A stretch of 64,000 bases of DNA from Castor canadensis (GCF_047511655.1 NC_133397.1:48498001-48562000); one strand, 5' to 3'; shown: positions 23,340 to 35,275, numbered from the stretch's first letter. Numbers and translations: made by a program. Notes: a model not told the origin generated them from the sequence alone.

Positions 23340-23440
23340 TCCCTTCACAAATATGCAAGTAATTTTCTTTTACTTACTGCTGTACCACAAGTGCCTAGAA
23401 TAATACTTGGCACTAATAGGTGTTCAATAAATTTTCATAA
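23340..23440 (+). repeat. L2 LINE 3'-end relic
   Basis: 'ttacttactgctgtaccaca', 'gtgcctagaataatacttgg' and 'taggtgttcaataaatttt' follow the L2 3' terminal consensus. Confidence 0.65.
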
Positions 23441-23975
23441 ACATTACATAATTTTTATTATTAAATGAGACAGTTTCATTTGCTACATTGTCACATTGCT
23501 AGTCAGAGAAAGGCTGCAGTGATGAAGAAAGTCAATGATGCTGGGTCAACCAATCATAAATGAAGCATTAAGTGGAGTAAAATGAGTTGATCAAACCATC
23601 TTGACCCTCCAACAAGAAAATTCTGGAAATACAAATGAATTTGTACTAGTTGAAAGTAGAATTTAAATAACCTGTTATTTTTTCTATTTACTGATTTATA
23701 CCATTTTTCTAATAATAGTATTTATTTTACTGGTTCTAGTGGGAAATAATCCCTATCTAAATAGCAATAACTATTTAAACCCTACAAAATCAAGGTTAAA
23801 AATAAGCAAAGATAAGTCAAGAAAAATATCTACTGATTTTCCCTCAAGATATGAAATGATAGGTGTTTTAACAGCTTGGGATCACCTCTTACAGAAATAT
23901 TTCTCTTCATGGTTAAATTAAGACTTCTTCCTTTAAACACATTACAGCAAATCTAACTTGAGATGCTTACTGGTG

Positions 23976-24085
23976 CTTGTTTAGATGCTGAAGGCAATGC
24001 ATTAGGAACTGATGGTGGCCGATTGTTATCCAATCAGTTCCTGATGCAGTATCTGCGACATCAAAAACTGTAATGATTATATTAA
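23976..24085 (-). ncRNA. MIR217: microRNA precursor mir-217
   Basis: Hairpin on the minus strand. The 5p arm (24051-24029) has the miR-217-5p seed ACUGCAU and appears identical over all 23 nt to the mammalian miRNA as I remember it. The 3p arm (24014-23992) also appears identical to known miR-217-3p. The two arms pair over about 20 nt, and the terminal loop lies at about 24015-24028. Flanking precursor sequence is recognisably conserved on both sides ('tgatgtcgcaga' before the 5p arm, 'ttcagcatctaaacaag' after the 3p arm). It is the last member of the cluster in transcription order. miR-217 acts through Argonaute to repress target mRNAs, SIRT1 being one published target. Confidence 0.97.
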
Positions 24086-24828
24086 GTATTATGTATTTCC
24101 ACCTGTGGCAACTGGTTCGTTTTCATTCCTTCATATGAAATTTTTGGTTAAGGAACTCTTTATACTATCACATAATAAAGTAATTTAATGTCATACTAAT
24201 GAATAAATTCCCCAATTTACTAAGAGACATTCTAATATAACTATATAAATTTACTTACATAATCACTTATTTCATGGCTATCTAGTGTGGATAAGAAGTT
24301 TTTAAAAAGTTATTAGGAAAGAAATTTAGTATAACAGGATAAAAGTGGAGAGAAATGGAAAAAAGAGGTAAACATTTCCTGCCCCCATGAAAGAAATGGG
24401 AGAAAAGACTCTTGGTAAGTGATTTTAAAAAGGTTCTTTTTTTTTTTTTTAAATTGCTTTCCTTAGGCCATTCATTCCTGTTTTGTCATAATAATTTGAA
24501 AAATATGAAAATCCTAAAGTGGACTTGAATGATATAATTCTGAGTCATTTAATTTCAGATTCATTGATTAGAAATAATTAAATTTAATTTTAAAAACTAG
24601 TGTGTGGTGTTAATCTATTGAGAAATAATATTCTCCCCATGGCATAATTCTAAGCTTCTTCAGAATTCCTACAGTGCTCAGGTATCCATGTTTAAAAGCC
24701 CTGAGAACTGGGATATTGTGGCTGGTGGGGAGGATATGGGAATGTCATCTTTCATTACAAACTACTGCAGGGAATCAGGTGGGGAAAGAGGGTTTCAAGG
24801 AGATGGTTGAAAAGGCCTTATGGGCCAG
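24086..24828. other. AT-rich non-coding sequence
   Basis: No named repeat apart from a T-run at 24438-24451. It would be intron or 3' flank of the miRNA host transcript. Confidence 0.4.
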
Positions 24829-25003
24829 TGGTTCTCAAAGCTGAGCATGCAACAGAATTATCCAGAGGGCTTGTTAAGATATAGAAGGCTTGGACCCACA
24901 TCTTGAGTTTCTGAATTAGTAGGTCCAGTAACTGAATGGGTCCAATAACTGGTATTTTTAACAAGTTGCCTGGTGATGCATAATTTGAGAATTACTATCC
25001 TGA
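24829..25003 (+). repeat. MER5A-type hAT relic
   Basis: Well-preserved order: 'gtggttctcaaagctgagcat', 'cagaattatccagagggctt', 'tttctgaattagtaggtcc', 'ttaacaagttgcctggtgat' and 'tttgagaattact'. A short terminal inverted repeat is still visible (gtggttctcaaa / tttgagaattac). Confidence 0.8.
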
Positions 25004-25754
25004 CCTAGTCAGAGACAACTGGGTTATTGGACCAGGTTATCTTTAGCAGGACTTTGATAAATAAGTATGATGATCTGAAGGAAAAAAGATCAAAGTTAAT
25101 CACTTGAGAAGTTTAAGTTCCAGCAATTATCATAGTTCAGGAATGTGGCTTGCTAAACTTTTCTATATTATTATAGGTTTTGTAGGAGTACATGTGCTAT
25201 GACCTGTGTTCATTTCTTTTCACTCCAGAAAAATCATAGAAAAGACACCCTGCTTTCTCTGGTCAACTAATAATGATTCTGGAGTTTTAAAACATGGCAA
25301 GAATGCCTATAGGTGGTGCAAAATGATAGTAAGGGACGACAACTCAGAAATTGCACACTATAAAACAAAATCCTAAAATTCAGGTCACAGTTTTGAACTA
25401 TCTTTGGAACACTGTGTAGGCTGAAGGGCATCTCCCAGTAATTGAGAGGTCTATAATAAAAAGTGAGGGTCACCCTTTCCAGAGTATTTTTTTGAGTTTT
25501 TCTGGAAAGATCCTCTGGTGTATCCATGCTAGGTGACAAATTTATTAGCCATATGGAAGCCTTATCCATTCCTAGAGTTGATAGAAATTCCTTTTTCCCA
25601 AATTTCTGCCCATTCTTCAAATGCTTACCCCACTCTCAGTATAAATAAGTTTTCCTATCCTTTGTTCACAGCAGCTAATCATATATAATTACAATGGAGT
25701 GTAATTATAATGTAAATTAAAGTTACATGATTAATTTAACCACCACCTCTTCCA

Positions 25755-25850
25755 CTAGACTGGGGGCGGGGATGGTTTGTTCATGGTTGCATTCCCAGTA
25801 CAGAGCTTGGTACCTCATTGGCATTAACTTCTTGTTGAATGGAAAATGAA
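25755..25850 (+). repeat. L2 LINE 3'-end relic
   Basis: 'gactgggggcggggatggttt', 'gcattcccagtacagagcttgg' and 'cttgttgaatgga' follow the L2 3' end. Confidence 0.5.
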
Positions 25851-28025
25851 AAGCAGCCATATTTTATGGGTAGCAGAACTTGAAGCTAGGTTTCTTCTTG
25901 GTCCAGCATGTTAGTTTAGCTCTGTATCTTCTCCTTATTCTCTCCAGGTCACCATATTCACTGTTAGTGGCGTGTGGGGTGTGAGTGCAGTGGGTTTTGA
26001 GAATGGGAATTTAATAATATAATAACCCTCAAAGGAAAGTATAGTTATTTAGAAGTCTGAGCTTCAAGTCTGGGCTTCAAGGATTGCTCAGAAGAATGGG
26101 CTGGATCAGCCCAAATTGGGTACCTGTCAGGGTTACCAAACTTGAGATGCTGAAGCTAATACAGGATTAGATCAGGAATGGTTTCTCTATCTATTTCTAT
26201 CTTAGTGGTAGATAGCTCTGGCTTAGATAGAATGGGCAGCTTTAGAGGTCATGGTGACCTTACAATGATCACTTAAAACAAGCCATTTTTGTTTATTTTG
26301 TTTTGCCATTATTTTGGTTTTGATTGGGGGGGCATTATCAAAGGAAGATAAAGATGGATTGTCTGAGCATTCAGTAACTGTTGATTGGCATGGGAGACAG
26401 CCACAATTCTAATCTGGATTTCCACAGAACACAGTGGGTGCTTCAGGCTACTTTGCAGCCTTTATGAGGTTTGCTGCTAGGTGTCTCTGGCTGCTTTGAC
26501 TCTGCCAGTGACTTCAGTCTCTCTTGGTGACAGATGGGACTCTTATTGGCCTGGCTTAAGCCTGCCCATACATATTGCTCATTCCATTCATTCAGATGTA
26601 GAAGAAAATGCAATCTTGGAAGGCAGGAAGGAAAGGCATCTAGCTAGTTTGTTTTTGATACCTCCTGAGCCAGCTAAGCTGCTAGCCTTAGATGTCTAAT
26701 GTGGTTGCAAGCCTTGTGGTATTTTTAGGCTAGGAATTAAATTTTGATTTCTAGAATTAAAGAAGTTTGGCCAACATATATACAGAAGAATAAGCTCAGG
26801 AGGTGACTTTTTCTCAGTTGAGTAACTGTCAGGAAACATGAAAAGCAAGGAGCTCGGGGGAAGCCATTGACCTCTTGTGGCACCGTGCACAAGAGGGGAG
26901 AAACCAGAGGTGCTTAAAGAACATTCAGTACACGTCTTGTCCCTCCTCTCCTGTTTGAGGTGCAGTACATGCTGAGACAACTGGGTCAGGACACAGGTAA
27001 CAACCAAAGGAGCAGTACTGAGATGCCTGTTGCATTGGGCTCTGAACAGTCCAGGGTTGCAGAAGGCACATGGCCAGTGTGGATCCTAAGGGCAAAGGCA
27101 AGTCCAGGCCTAGAGGTGAGGTTTAACATGAACAAAACTTGGTGAGCTGAGGATCCAGTGTCAGATAGGAAGACACAGGCTGGAGGATGAGCAGGACATG
27201 GCCATCTATACTTGGCAGAAATAGAATTCAGGCTTACAACAGCTTGGGATCTTAGATGAAGTACATACCTAATGCTCAGGCCTGTAGGCTACCTTTTTCC
27301 TCTGGTTTAAGGCTGGTTGCTCCACCTGACTTGCATAGTCTCCACGGCACAAGTGGAGAATGGGGTAACTAGTGCCATGCTATAGGTAGTGGTAGAGCAC
27401 TGAGGACTTGTTCCCAGAGTTCATAATAAGTTCTCAGGTAGTGAGCAAGACAGAGCTTCATTCCTAAAAGACTGGGCCTCCCTCAGTGAAACCAGATCTT
27501 ACAAACAAGGTTTTGAATATCTCATTGACAGAGTTGCCAAATCCTTCACTTGTTTTGGTGCTAATTACTCCCTTAATGCAATTCTGAATTATTAAGCTTA
27601 AAAAAAGAAAAGTTGGAGTTAATGTGTCTAAAACAGTAGATGATTTTAAAAACCAGAGATTCAGCTAACTAGTCATGTAAAAGAGAGGGGGTTCCTGATT
27701 CTTGAGGTTTCTTTCTTGTTCCTTTATATTAGCTTTTCTTGGTTGGAACCTCTCTATCCTGTGGTCTATATTTAAAGTAAAATTGCAAGGAAGTTATTTG
27801 AAAGTAAAAATAAATATTTTACTTTAGAGTTTATAATTAAGTTTGGAGAAAAGTCTATTTGGTCAAACTATATTACAAATCATACTACTTCTTTAATGAA
27901 AACTCTCCAGTTGTTTCCAAAGTCTTGCCCTTCCCCTTCCCCTCCCCGCCAGCTCTCTTGTTCAAACCCCTTTCCTAACCATTTTTTCTCACTTCACTTC
28001 ACCCCCAGCTTCTTTGTTGATTCTT
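25851..28025. other. Single-copy non-coding sequence
   Basis: No named repeat and no convincing exon. Open frames at 26481-26699 and 26696-27007 (opposite strands) are short and without recognisable domains. A CT-rich patch lies at 27925-28015. Confidence 0.4.
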
Positions 28026-28029
28026 ACTT

Positions 28030-28150
28030 CTAATTGCACTTTAGAATCCTCTGGGTAACTCTGAAAGTGATGCTCAGACCTTACCTGAGGCATTCTGATT
28101 TAATTCATCTTTGGTGGACACTGGCATTTTCAAAAGCTCCCCCGGTGCCT
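28030..28150 (+). repeat. hAT-Charlie MER-type relic
   Basis: 'gcactttagaatcctctgggtaactctgaa', 'ctgaggcattctgatttaattc' and 'cattttcaaaagctcccccgg' fit a non-autonomous hAT MER element (MER20/MER58-like). The exact family is uncertain. Confidence 0.45.
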
Positions 28151-28270
28151 CTGAATACAGAGAGTACTGTGGACATTTAAAGAAAACAGGACACATACAG
28201 CATGCACAAGTAGGCAGCAATGATGGTCCTGATGCACAGTATGTACTCGAATAGTTTTAAAATCCTTCTT

Positions 28271-28286
28271 GTGTGTGTGTGTGTGT
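28271..28286 (+). repeat. (GT)8 microsatellite
   Basis: Eight GT units next to the tail end of an antisense SINE. Confidence 0.9.
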
Positions 28287-28475
28287 TACTGAGTCTTGAA
28301 CTCAGGACCTTATACTTACTAGGCAAGCACTCTTTCACTTAAGCCATGCCTCTAGCCCTTTTTGACTTGTTTTTTGACAGGGTCTCACTATTTTTTTTTA
28401 AAACCCTGGCAGCTCTCCCAATCTTCACCTCCCAAGAAGCTAGGATTATAGGCAAGGGCCACCAAACTCTGCTAA
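28287..28475 (-). repeat. Composite SINE: B1-like plus ID-like
   Basis: Antisense composite. The plus strand begins with the ID-like part ('cttgaactcaggacctta', 'gcaagcactctttcacttaagcc') and continues into a B1-like part ('gacagggtctcact', 'cctcccaagaagctaggattataggc', 'ccaccaaactctgc'). Confidence 0.75.
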
Positions 28476-28524
28476 AATACTTCTTACTCTGTTGAATTTA
28501 CTTTTCTTTTACTTTTTTACTTTT

Positions 28525-28612
28525 TTTTTTTTTGGCAGTACTGGGTTTGAACTCAGGGCCTCACGCTTGCTGGAAAGGTGTTCTCTACCATTTGAGCCAC
28601 TCTGCCAGCCCT
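28525..28612 (-). repeat. ID-like SINE
   Basis: Antisense, relatively young-looking copy. It has a T-run (its poly-A tail) at 28521-28533, then 'tttgaactcagggcctcac' and 'accatttgagccactctgccagccc', the complement of the SINE 5' end. Confidence 0.8.
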
Positions 28613-29726
28613 ACATTTGTCTTCTTTGTGAGAAACTGTCACCAAGACTTGGAATTCAGGGATTTTTTAATATTTATAAAACGGTTACTTTAACTAGCAG
28701 GAGGATATAGTTTTGGGAAAGTTCCAAAAAGAGCCACAATGAACCCTGAAGATTAATATGAAGCCCTCTCTTTACCAGAGGTGCTATTTCCTTGCTTTGT
28801 AGTTTAGTATTTGCCCTCTTATTCTGGGAATAACTAGTTCTCGCATTGACTTCCTTCTACCCAATCTTAATCCCTGGCAAGAAAAGTTAATGTGTCATAT
28901 ATCTGCCTTGATAGAGAGGTGTAATTTTATACAGCTAAGGCATATGGACTTCTCTGGGTAACTGCCATTACCAAAGGAGCTAATGCCATTTAAGACCTTT
29001 GATATAGCATCTTTAATAATTTTTGTTATAAAAGTTCATCATACATTTAACTATAAATTTGGTTCATCTGATTTGTTTAGTGTTTCTGGGTGAATGAGAA
29101 AGAGAACTGGCCTGACTTTTTATCCTGAGGAATTAATTTTGTTCTTATTCCTTTTGCAGACATGAGGTTTACACCTGTTTCCAGGGTCAATAAGAATTAG
29201 AGTTGGGTATGACTCAAGAGCCTGGTGACAACCTCAGACTGATTCACAGTTAATTCTAAATTTCAATGTTAATTAGGACAGTTGAATGTGAAACATTCAT
29301 GGAAGGAATGAGGAAGGGCAACTGAATGTGAAAATCTGAGTGTTGGAGTTTGAGGAGGGTCTGGCAGGAAAGCATCCCTTTTTGGATTGAATGCTTAGAA
29401 TTTGATGCAGTAGTACCCACAAAGACAGTGAGAGGAACTTTCAAAGGGAAACATTTTGGGTTCTGCTTCTAAAACCCAAACTCCCTTGGCTGCAATTTTT
29501 TAAAAAAAGCAAGAGGCATTGGAAGAGCACCGTAAGTGCAAGTGATTTCAATAAAGGCAAGTTAATTCCCAATGCTGGTTTCCTTTCCAGCTCAGCAGTA
29601 CTTCAGAAAAGCTTTAGTAACATTAGAAGAGGTTGAGCATGAAACAGTAGCTATCATAGCTTTTTTTCCCTTGGTCATGAAACAGAAATTTGGTACTCTA
29701 ATTTTGGTTGCCATGCAAACTTTGGA
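28613..29726. other. Non-coding sequence downstream of mir-216a
   Basis: Single-copy, AT-rich, no gene or named repeat. It lies between mir-216a and mir-217 in the presumed host transcript. Confidence 0.4.
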
Positions 29727-29837
29727 TCCACATGGGCAAGAAAATTGCTCTGTTTAGCACAATCCCAGAGACCACTGTGAGGGATTATATGAACATCTCA
29801 CAGTTGCCAGCTGAGATTAAGCCAACTCAAAGCCATC
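29727..29837 (-). ncRNA. MIR216A: microRNA precursor mir-216a
   Basis: Hairpin on the minus strand. The 5p arm (29819-29798) appears identical to miR-216a-5p over 22 nt, with seed AAUCUCA. The 3p arm (29780-29759) matches miR-216a-3p except near its end (…GGGAUUGU here; I remember …GGGAUUAU in human). The loop lies at about 29781-29797. Precursor flanks ('gatggcttt', 'gagttggct' before, 'gctaaacagagcaatttt' after) are also conserved. The 5p arm shares most of its seed with 216b, so the two are paralogues. PTEN is a published miR-216a target. The cluster is pancreas-enriched in mammals. Confidence 0.97.
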
Positions 29838-30925
29838 CAGGTTAGACCTGCAAAAAAAACCATATGAGCAGAGCACTTGGATACCTGAGGTAGAAGCATG
29901 TCTCTGTTCACTGAGTGTACCAGGTGAAGACCTAACACTGAAATCCCATGTGTCTCCCTGCATTTTTCTTGATGAGACATTAACGTGAACTATTCCTCTT
30001 GCTGAATTGATACCTGTTTTCACAGATTTCTGGCATAGTCAGTGTTGTATATTATGTCATAAAAGTATCTTTGGATTTAGAAAGAATCTACTTGATTTAA
30101 TCCTTACATAATAAGAAATACAACTTAATAGGAGTACAGGTAGATGTAGAACCAATCATTCAAAAAAAAAATTCAAACAAGCTTTATAAACAATTTGGAA
30201 ATACCAAAGCTAAACATTCAAACACTTCCTGGGATAAGAAACCCAGCAATTACATAAGTAGAAAAAAAGTAATGACCACAGAATCACCAGATGGGCAGGT
30301 ATGACGATGGAGGTCTGCCCCATTACCTTTGTATATGGTGGTTTCCATGTCTTCCCCTTTGGCTTATGCGCCTTTATTATGGCTAAGTGATATTGGGCCA
30401 TGAACCACAGCTCCTTTAGCCCAGTGGGTGAGGCTGATCAATGGTAGGGTAGGAATAATAATCAAGAAAGGAGGGAAGAGGAAGTGCCTTCAGATGTTCT
30501 CCACTGTCTGCTTCAGGTTTTTCAACCTCGGTGAGCATAAGAAGCAGCAGGACTCCTATTATAAATACAGATCCACTTAACAGATTTTTGATTCATTAGG
30601 TCTGGTTTGGGGACTGAGATTTTGTACTTTGGTATGGATTTCTTCCTGTCTTTCTCTCAATTTCATACAAGACCATTTCTTTTTTTTACATTGTAGACTC
30701 TAGCCAACACAAATTCCTTGAAGTTCCAAGAATGCAAAAATCTGCATTATGCCTTTGCTCATACTTGGGATGGTTTTATTTTCCTTTCCCTTTGATCCAG
30801 CATACACATGTTCACACATGCACACCTGTATAATGGACATGCATTGAAAAATAGTATATACTCCTTTCTCCAGCCCTTGTTGGCAATCCCATTCTATCTT
30901 GGCACCTGTTATGCAAAGTAATATT
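29838..30925. other. Non-coding sequence upstream of mir-216a
   Basis: Single-copy sequence of the presumed host intron. No named repeat. Confidence 0.4.
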
Positions 30926-30929
30926 TTCT

Positions 30930-31090
30930 TGCTTATATGTTGTATCTTTCATTAGGCTATGAACTTCTATATGTAGGGACCATGCTTATTTATCTTTAAA
31001 TTCTCAGCTATACAATTCTTATTATAGCATTTACCATTTAATCGGTATTCAACAGAAATTTGTTGAACTAATGCGTATGTTTGTTGAACC
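30930..31090 (+). repeat. L2 LINE 3'-end relic
   Basis: 'ctatgaacttctatatgtaggga', 'catgcttatttatctttaaattc' and 'ggtattcaacagaaatttgttgaac' follow the L2 3' end consensus. Confidence 0.5.
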
Positions 31091-31274
31091 ACGTTAATTG
31101 CTGATTCCAGCTTATAACTTGTTCTTAAATAATTGAAACTTGGATAATAATAATTTGCTCAGCTAGAAAAATGGCTTTTCATGAAAAAAGTCAGGTAAAT
31201 ATAGAATTACAAAATAATCAAGAAAGAGCAAGTGAATATAATCTTGTTCCTCATATGAAATTCTAGATAAAATT

Positions 31275-31324
31275 GTAATCCCAGAGACCATTATGAGGGA
31301 TTAAAATATAGCTTTAAGATTATT
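31275..31324 (-). pseudogene. Decayed mir-216a-like hairpin copy
   Basis: 31277-31303 matches 29761-29787 of mir-216a at 25 of 27 positions. That interval covers the loop edge and most of the 3p arm. The two differences fall at the 5' end of the 3p arm, so its seed is changed. On the minus strand, further 5', 31322-31311 reads TAATCTTAAAGC, which resembles the mir-216a 5p start (TAATCTC-AGC). The segment that should follow (rest of the 5p arm and most of the loop) is missing, and the arm-to-arm length is about 48 nt instead of 61. The remaining arms pair poorly. I infer a partial or decayed duplicate of mir-216a about 1.4 kb upstream of it in transcription. The 3p match is directly seen, whereas the 5p match is short and less sure. 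Confidence 0.6.
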
Positions 31325-32280
31325 TTGATATTTTAAAATATAGCATTAAGTTTACAGTTAAAACATGATTTTAAGTTTATTTTAGGAGTCAAATTACTCA
31401 GGATCAAAAATAAGCAGATTTTATCCTAGTCAAAAAACAAAAGCCTGTCATTTGACATGTTCTTTTCTTTCAGCTGGGTGGGTTGATTCAAACCCAACTT
31501 CAACATGAGTCATAGTTCAGCTTTTTCTTTTTTCTTAACTTTAGATTTGATTTTCTCTTTTCTCTAGAAAGTTTAACATTGAAAAGGAGCTGTCAAGGGA
31601 TGGCATGAATAAGATGTAGTTCTTCCTGGTACTAGAAAACATTGCTAAAAAATCATAAATTGAAACGCTTATTGTGTATTGATGAGGAAGATGAGATAGT
31701 TGGGGATGAATCCAAACCATAGGTCATGTTCGTGACCGTAACTTCTAAGGGGAAGTCTCTGAGGAAAATGCGGACACGGACTTTGCTGCCTTGCCTACAT
31801 TACTGGGCTGCTGTTATGGGTGTTTAAAAAATAAAATGGAGGAAACTGGTAAAAAGTGGTTTTGATAATCACTATTCTAAAGTGGATAGACAGACCACAC
31901 ACTAGACAAACTGAAAATTAGTAGCAGAGTGAAATACCAAGAAATAAACTGTTCGTAGCACTGCATACACATGTTCAAGTATTCCGAGGGATATTACCAA
32001 ATACATAGAAAGTTTTCCATAGACATTTTGGGGGGCAATTGCAATGTATGCATTTATGATTTAGTTCTATTAGAGACTTTCTATAGATGTTTATTTTGGT
32101 ATAATAGAGAAAGTCTTTTCCAGTTATTGGGTCTGTTCAGATGGTGGCAATTTTTAATATTTTCCTAAAGACTGTGGTGCTACTTTTTTCAAAGCTGGAA
32201 TTACTTGGATGCTTTTTGAAAACTTGGAAGGATTATTCTTCCTGCTGTTAGTTTGGCTATGAAATGGAGCATAGGGTGTT
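31325..32280. other. Non-coding sequence, nothing recognised
   Basis: AT-rich single-copy sequence between mir-216a and mir-216b. Confidence 0.4.
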
Positions 32281-32284
32281 GAGA

Positions 32285-33020
32285 AACACATGGGTTTTAG
32301 AGTGAGGTAGACCTGGGTGGGATTCCTAGTTCCATCACTTCCTAGCTGTCAGCTTTTTTTTTTTTGTCTTTTTGATATCTTATTTATTGATTTATTTATT
32401 TATTTTAATTATTATTTTATTATTCATATGTGCATACAAGGCTTGGGTCATTTCTCCCCCCTGCCCCCACCCCTCCCTTACCACCCACTCTGCCCCCTCC
32501 CTGTCCCCCCCACCCCCTCAATACCCGGCAGAAACTATTTTGCCCTTATTTCTAATTTTGTTGTAGAGAGAGTATAAGCAATAATAGGAAGGAACAAGGG
32601 TTTTTGCTGGTTGAGATAAGGATAGCTATACAGGGCATTGACTCACATTGATTTCCTGTGCGTGTGTGTTACCTTCTAGGTTAATTCTTTTTGATCTAAC
32701 CTTTTCTCTAGTTCCTGGTCCCCTTTTCCTATTGGCCTCAGTTGCTTTTAAGGTATCTGCTTTAGTTTCTCTGCGTTAAGGGCAACAAATGCTAGCTAAT
32801 TTTTTAGGTGTCTTACCTATCCTCACTCCTCCCTTGTGTGATCTCGCTTTTATCATGTGCCTAGCTGTCAGCTTTAAGGGAAATTACTTTATTTCCTGGG
32901 ATCCCAGTTTCCGTGTTAATAGCTATGCATGAGATTGTGAAAAGCTAAGTGTAATATGTGTAAAAGTGTCTCCCTAGTACAGAATCTGATACCTAGACCC
33001 TCAATAAACTCTACGTTTAT
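32285..33020 (+). repeat. MIR SINE relic split by a young L1
   Basis: The sense MIR starts at about 32285 ('ttttagagtgaggtagacctggg', 'catcacttcctagctgtcag'). It is interrupted by the L1 at 32357-32859 and resumes with 'ctttaagggaaattacttta', 'gtacagaatctgatacctag' and 'cctcaataaactct' to about 33020. The target-site duplication lies inside the MIR core. Confidence 0.8.
32357..32859 (-). mobile_element. 5'-truncated LINE-1 (copy 3)
   Basis: About 500 bp: the end of ORF2 and the 3'UTR of the same L1 family as copies 1 and 2, minus strand. It is flanked by a perfect 16-bp target-site duplication, CCTAGCTGTCAGCTTT, at 32341-32356 and 32860-32875. The poly-A tail reads as T-rich sequence after 32357, with AT-rich variation to about 32415. 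The intact duplication suggests a recent insertion. It lies between mir-216a and mir-216b, within the presumed host intron. Confidence 0.95.
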
Positions 33021-35135
33021 TTTAATTTGTTACTCTATGCTTTGATTAACTAAATAATTTTTTTCTATTGCACCTTCAAATTTTTGATCAGTAGGTTTTA
33101 GAAAAGGTGCCCAAATTCCACTCTTATTTTTATGTATGTGTCTTCTTTGTCATTTTCCTAATTCTAGAAGTTTTCCAAATTTGCTTTTGTACTTTGCTTG
33201 AGTTACTAGTTTGTTATTGATGTATATTAGGGTATATGTCAAGTAGTGTCCCTACTTCAGAATTGAGAGGCTTCTAAATTTGCATGATTTTAACAGTTTC
33301 TCACAGCTCAGTGTCACCTAGAGTTGCTAAAAGCTATATTTGTGATTCAGTTTTTCTCTTCTTTATGGACTTAGGAATCTAGCACTCCCTTAGGCTGCAG
33401 GTCTAAATTCTGTAACACCTCACCTTTTTGAATACTCAAACACATGCTAGTGCTAGAGTTGTACTAATTTTGTCACATTCCTTTTGGAAATTAACTTAAA
33501 AGGAAGTCAGAAAATCTATAAAAACCAATTGAGAGTACTGGTGAATGAGAACTCACTTAATGTGACCCTTTTCTTTATCCCAATTTCCTAGCAATTGTAG
33601 TGAGCTGAAGGCTCCCCAAAGAACTTCCTCTATTCGATTTCTGCTTGGGAGTCACTTACTAAACAATAACCTGTTTCAGGTCTGTTTCCTTTTACCATTT
33701 CTTCTTGTTCTTTCTGTGATCAAGACTCTGAATCCTTCAAGGTTTAAAAGAAAGCCAAACATTATTTATTATTTTTGTAGCCTTGTAGGCATTCAGAAAA
33801 TGTTTGGCTTCAAATTGGTTTCAATAAAATAGTTGGCTAGAGTTACAAATGAGCATTTTGGCTGTAATTTTGTTAAATACCAGTTTGAAGCTGAATTTTG
33901 GTTAAAGCTGCCCTGAATTCATCTATCTTTGTCAATGAATTTGTTTGTTTATTAAGTGCATACTTTCTGAATTTTTGTGGGAAGAGAAGGTCAGACAGAG
34001 AAGCATGAGGATTAGAAGTGATTACAAATAGAGAAAGGGATTCATGGAGCACGGTGTCTAGAGATAAGGCATTACGAGAAGGGAGTTTGAGTCACACTGT
34101 GCATAAGTGGTGTCCAGCCTGAAGCCAAAGCCAGAACTGCCATTGAGCTGAGCTTCCCATCGGCATGTTTTTCACATTCTGAATGGTGGAGACATTCTTG
34201 AATAGACAGTCACCAAGAACAAGAGAGCATATGTTATTGATACAGAGGCTGGCCCTCATAAAAATAGGCTTTATCTTTCATTAGTTCAAAGAAGCCAACT
34301 GTACTTCAAGGGATATGTTACATTCTCCCAAACTGGGAGCCAAGCAAATGAATAAACAACCTCTTTAAGAAATGCCATGAGCAGTTTGGATAATGATAGT
34401 GACACGAGAAATTAGAGAGAAATAAATTAGTTGCAATTAGAATAGTCTTTTAGGAGTTGCTTGTGTGAAATTGGGTTGTAATGCTTAAGATTTGGCTTAT
34501 GTCACCTTCCCTTTCTTAAAAAAAAATATTCTGAAGGAATTCTTCTAGAGACCAGAGACATAGCAGTAACTAACCTCAGCGACATGGATTTATTTTTGTA
34601 GTGGCCAAATCAGCCTGGGCCTACCTTCTTGGGTAGAGTATACCCACAGTAACAGAAGGAAGTTAAAACTGGAAATTTTTAGGACAAACTATGTACAACT
34701 CAGACCTTTGAAGATTCTTGCAATAGGAAAGAAACTTCAGTCTTTAAGTTTGTCCCAGTTTTCTAAGAGGACACTTAGAGGGAAGATAGAAGAAATGCTA
34801 AAGGCAACAAACACAAGAGTGGAAGGTGGTTAGGTACCTGAATCTGGTAGGCCCTCAAGTCTCAATGACACAATGTTGGATGAGGTTGCGAAAGGGCTGA
34901 CTTACCCATCATCAGATCCTTGGAGCAAGGGTCAAGGTTGTGATGTCTTCTGGAATTCTCACAGTGCCCAACTGAGACTCAATGACTTCTTATTCAGGGG
35001 TGGAGTGACATGCCACAATCTGGCAGGATTCAGATCCTGCAAGAAGGTGGTTATTTAGAAACAAATGCACCCTATGGATATTTTAACTGACTTGTGGCTC
35101 AGCAAAAAAAGCCCAACTCTCTACAAAAGCCCAGG
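33021..35135. other. Single-copy non-coding sequence
   Basis: No named repeat, exon or RNA gene. The open frame at 34873-35058 is short and without recognisable features. Confidence 0.4.
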
Positions 35136-35139
35136 CTTC

Positions 35140-35262
35140 TCATCTTAAAATGAGATCCCAAAATCTGTCTTATAGGATTGCTAGAGGTTTAAATAAGACT
35201 ATTTATGTAAAGTGTCTAACAATGTCTGGTATAGAACCATATTACTACGACCACCAATATAA
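35140..35262 (+). repeat. MIR-like relic
   Basis: 'catcttaaaatgagatccc', 'gattgctagaggtttaaataag' and 'agtgtctaacaatgtctgg' follow the MIR 3' half in sense orientation. Confidence 0.45.
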
Positions 35263-35275
35263 AAAGCTGCTATCA

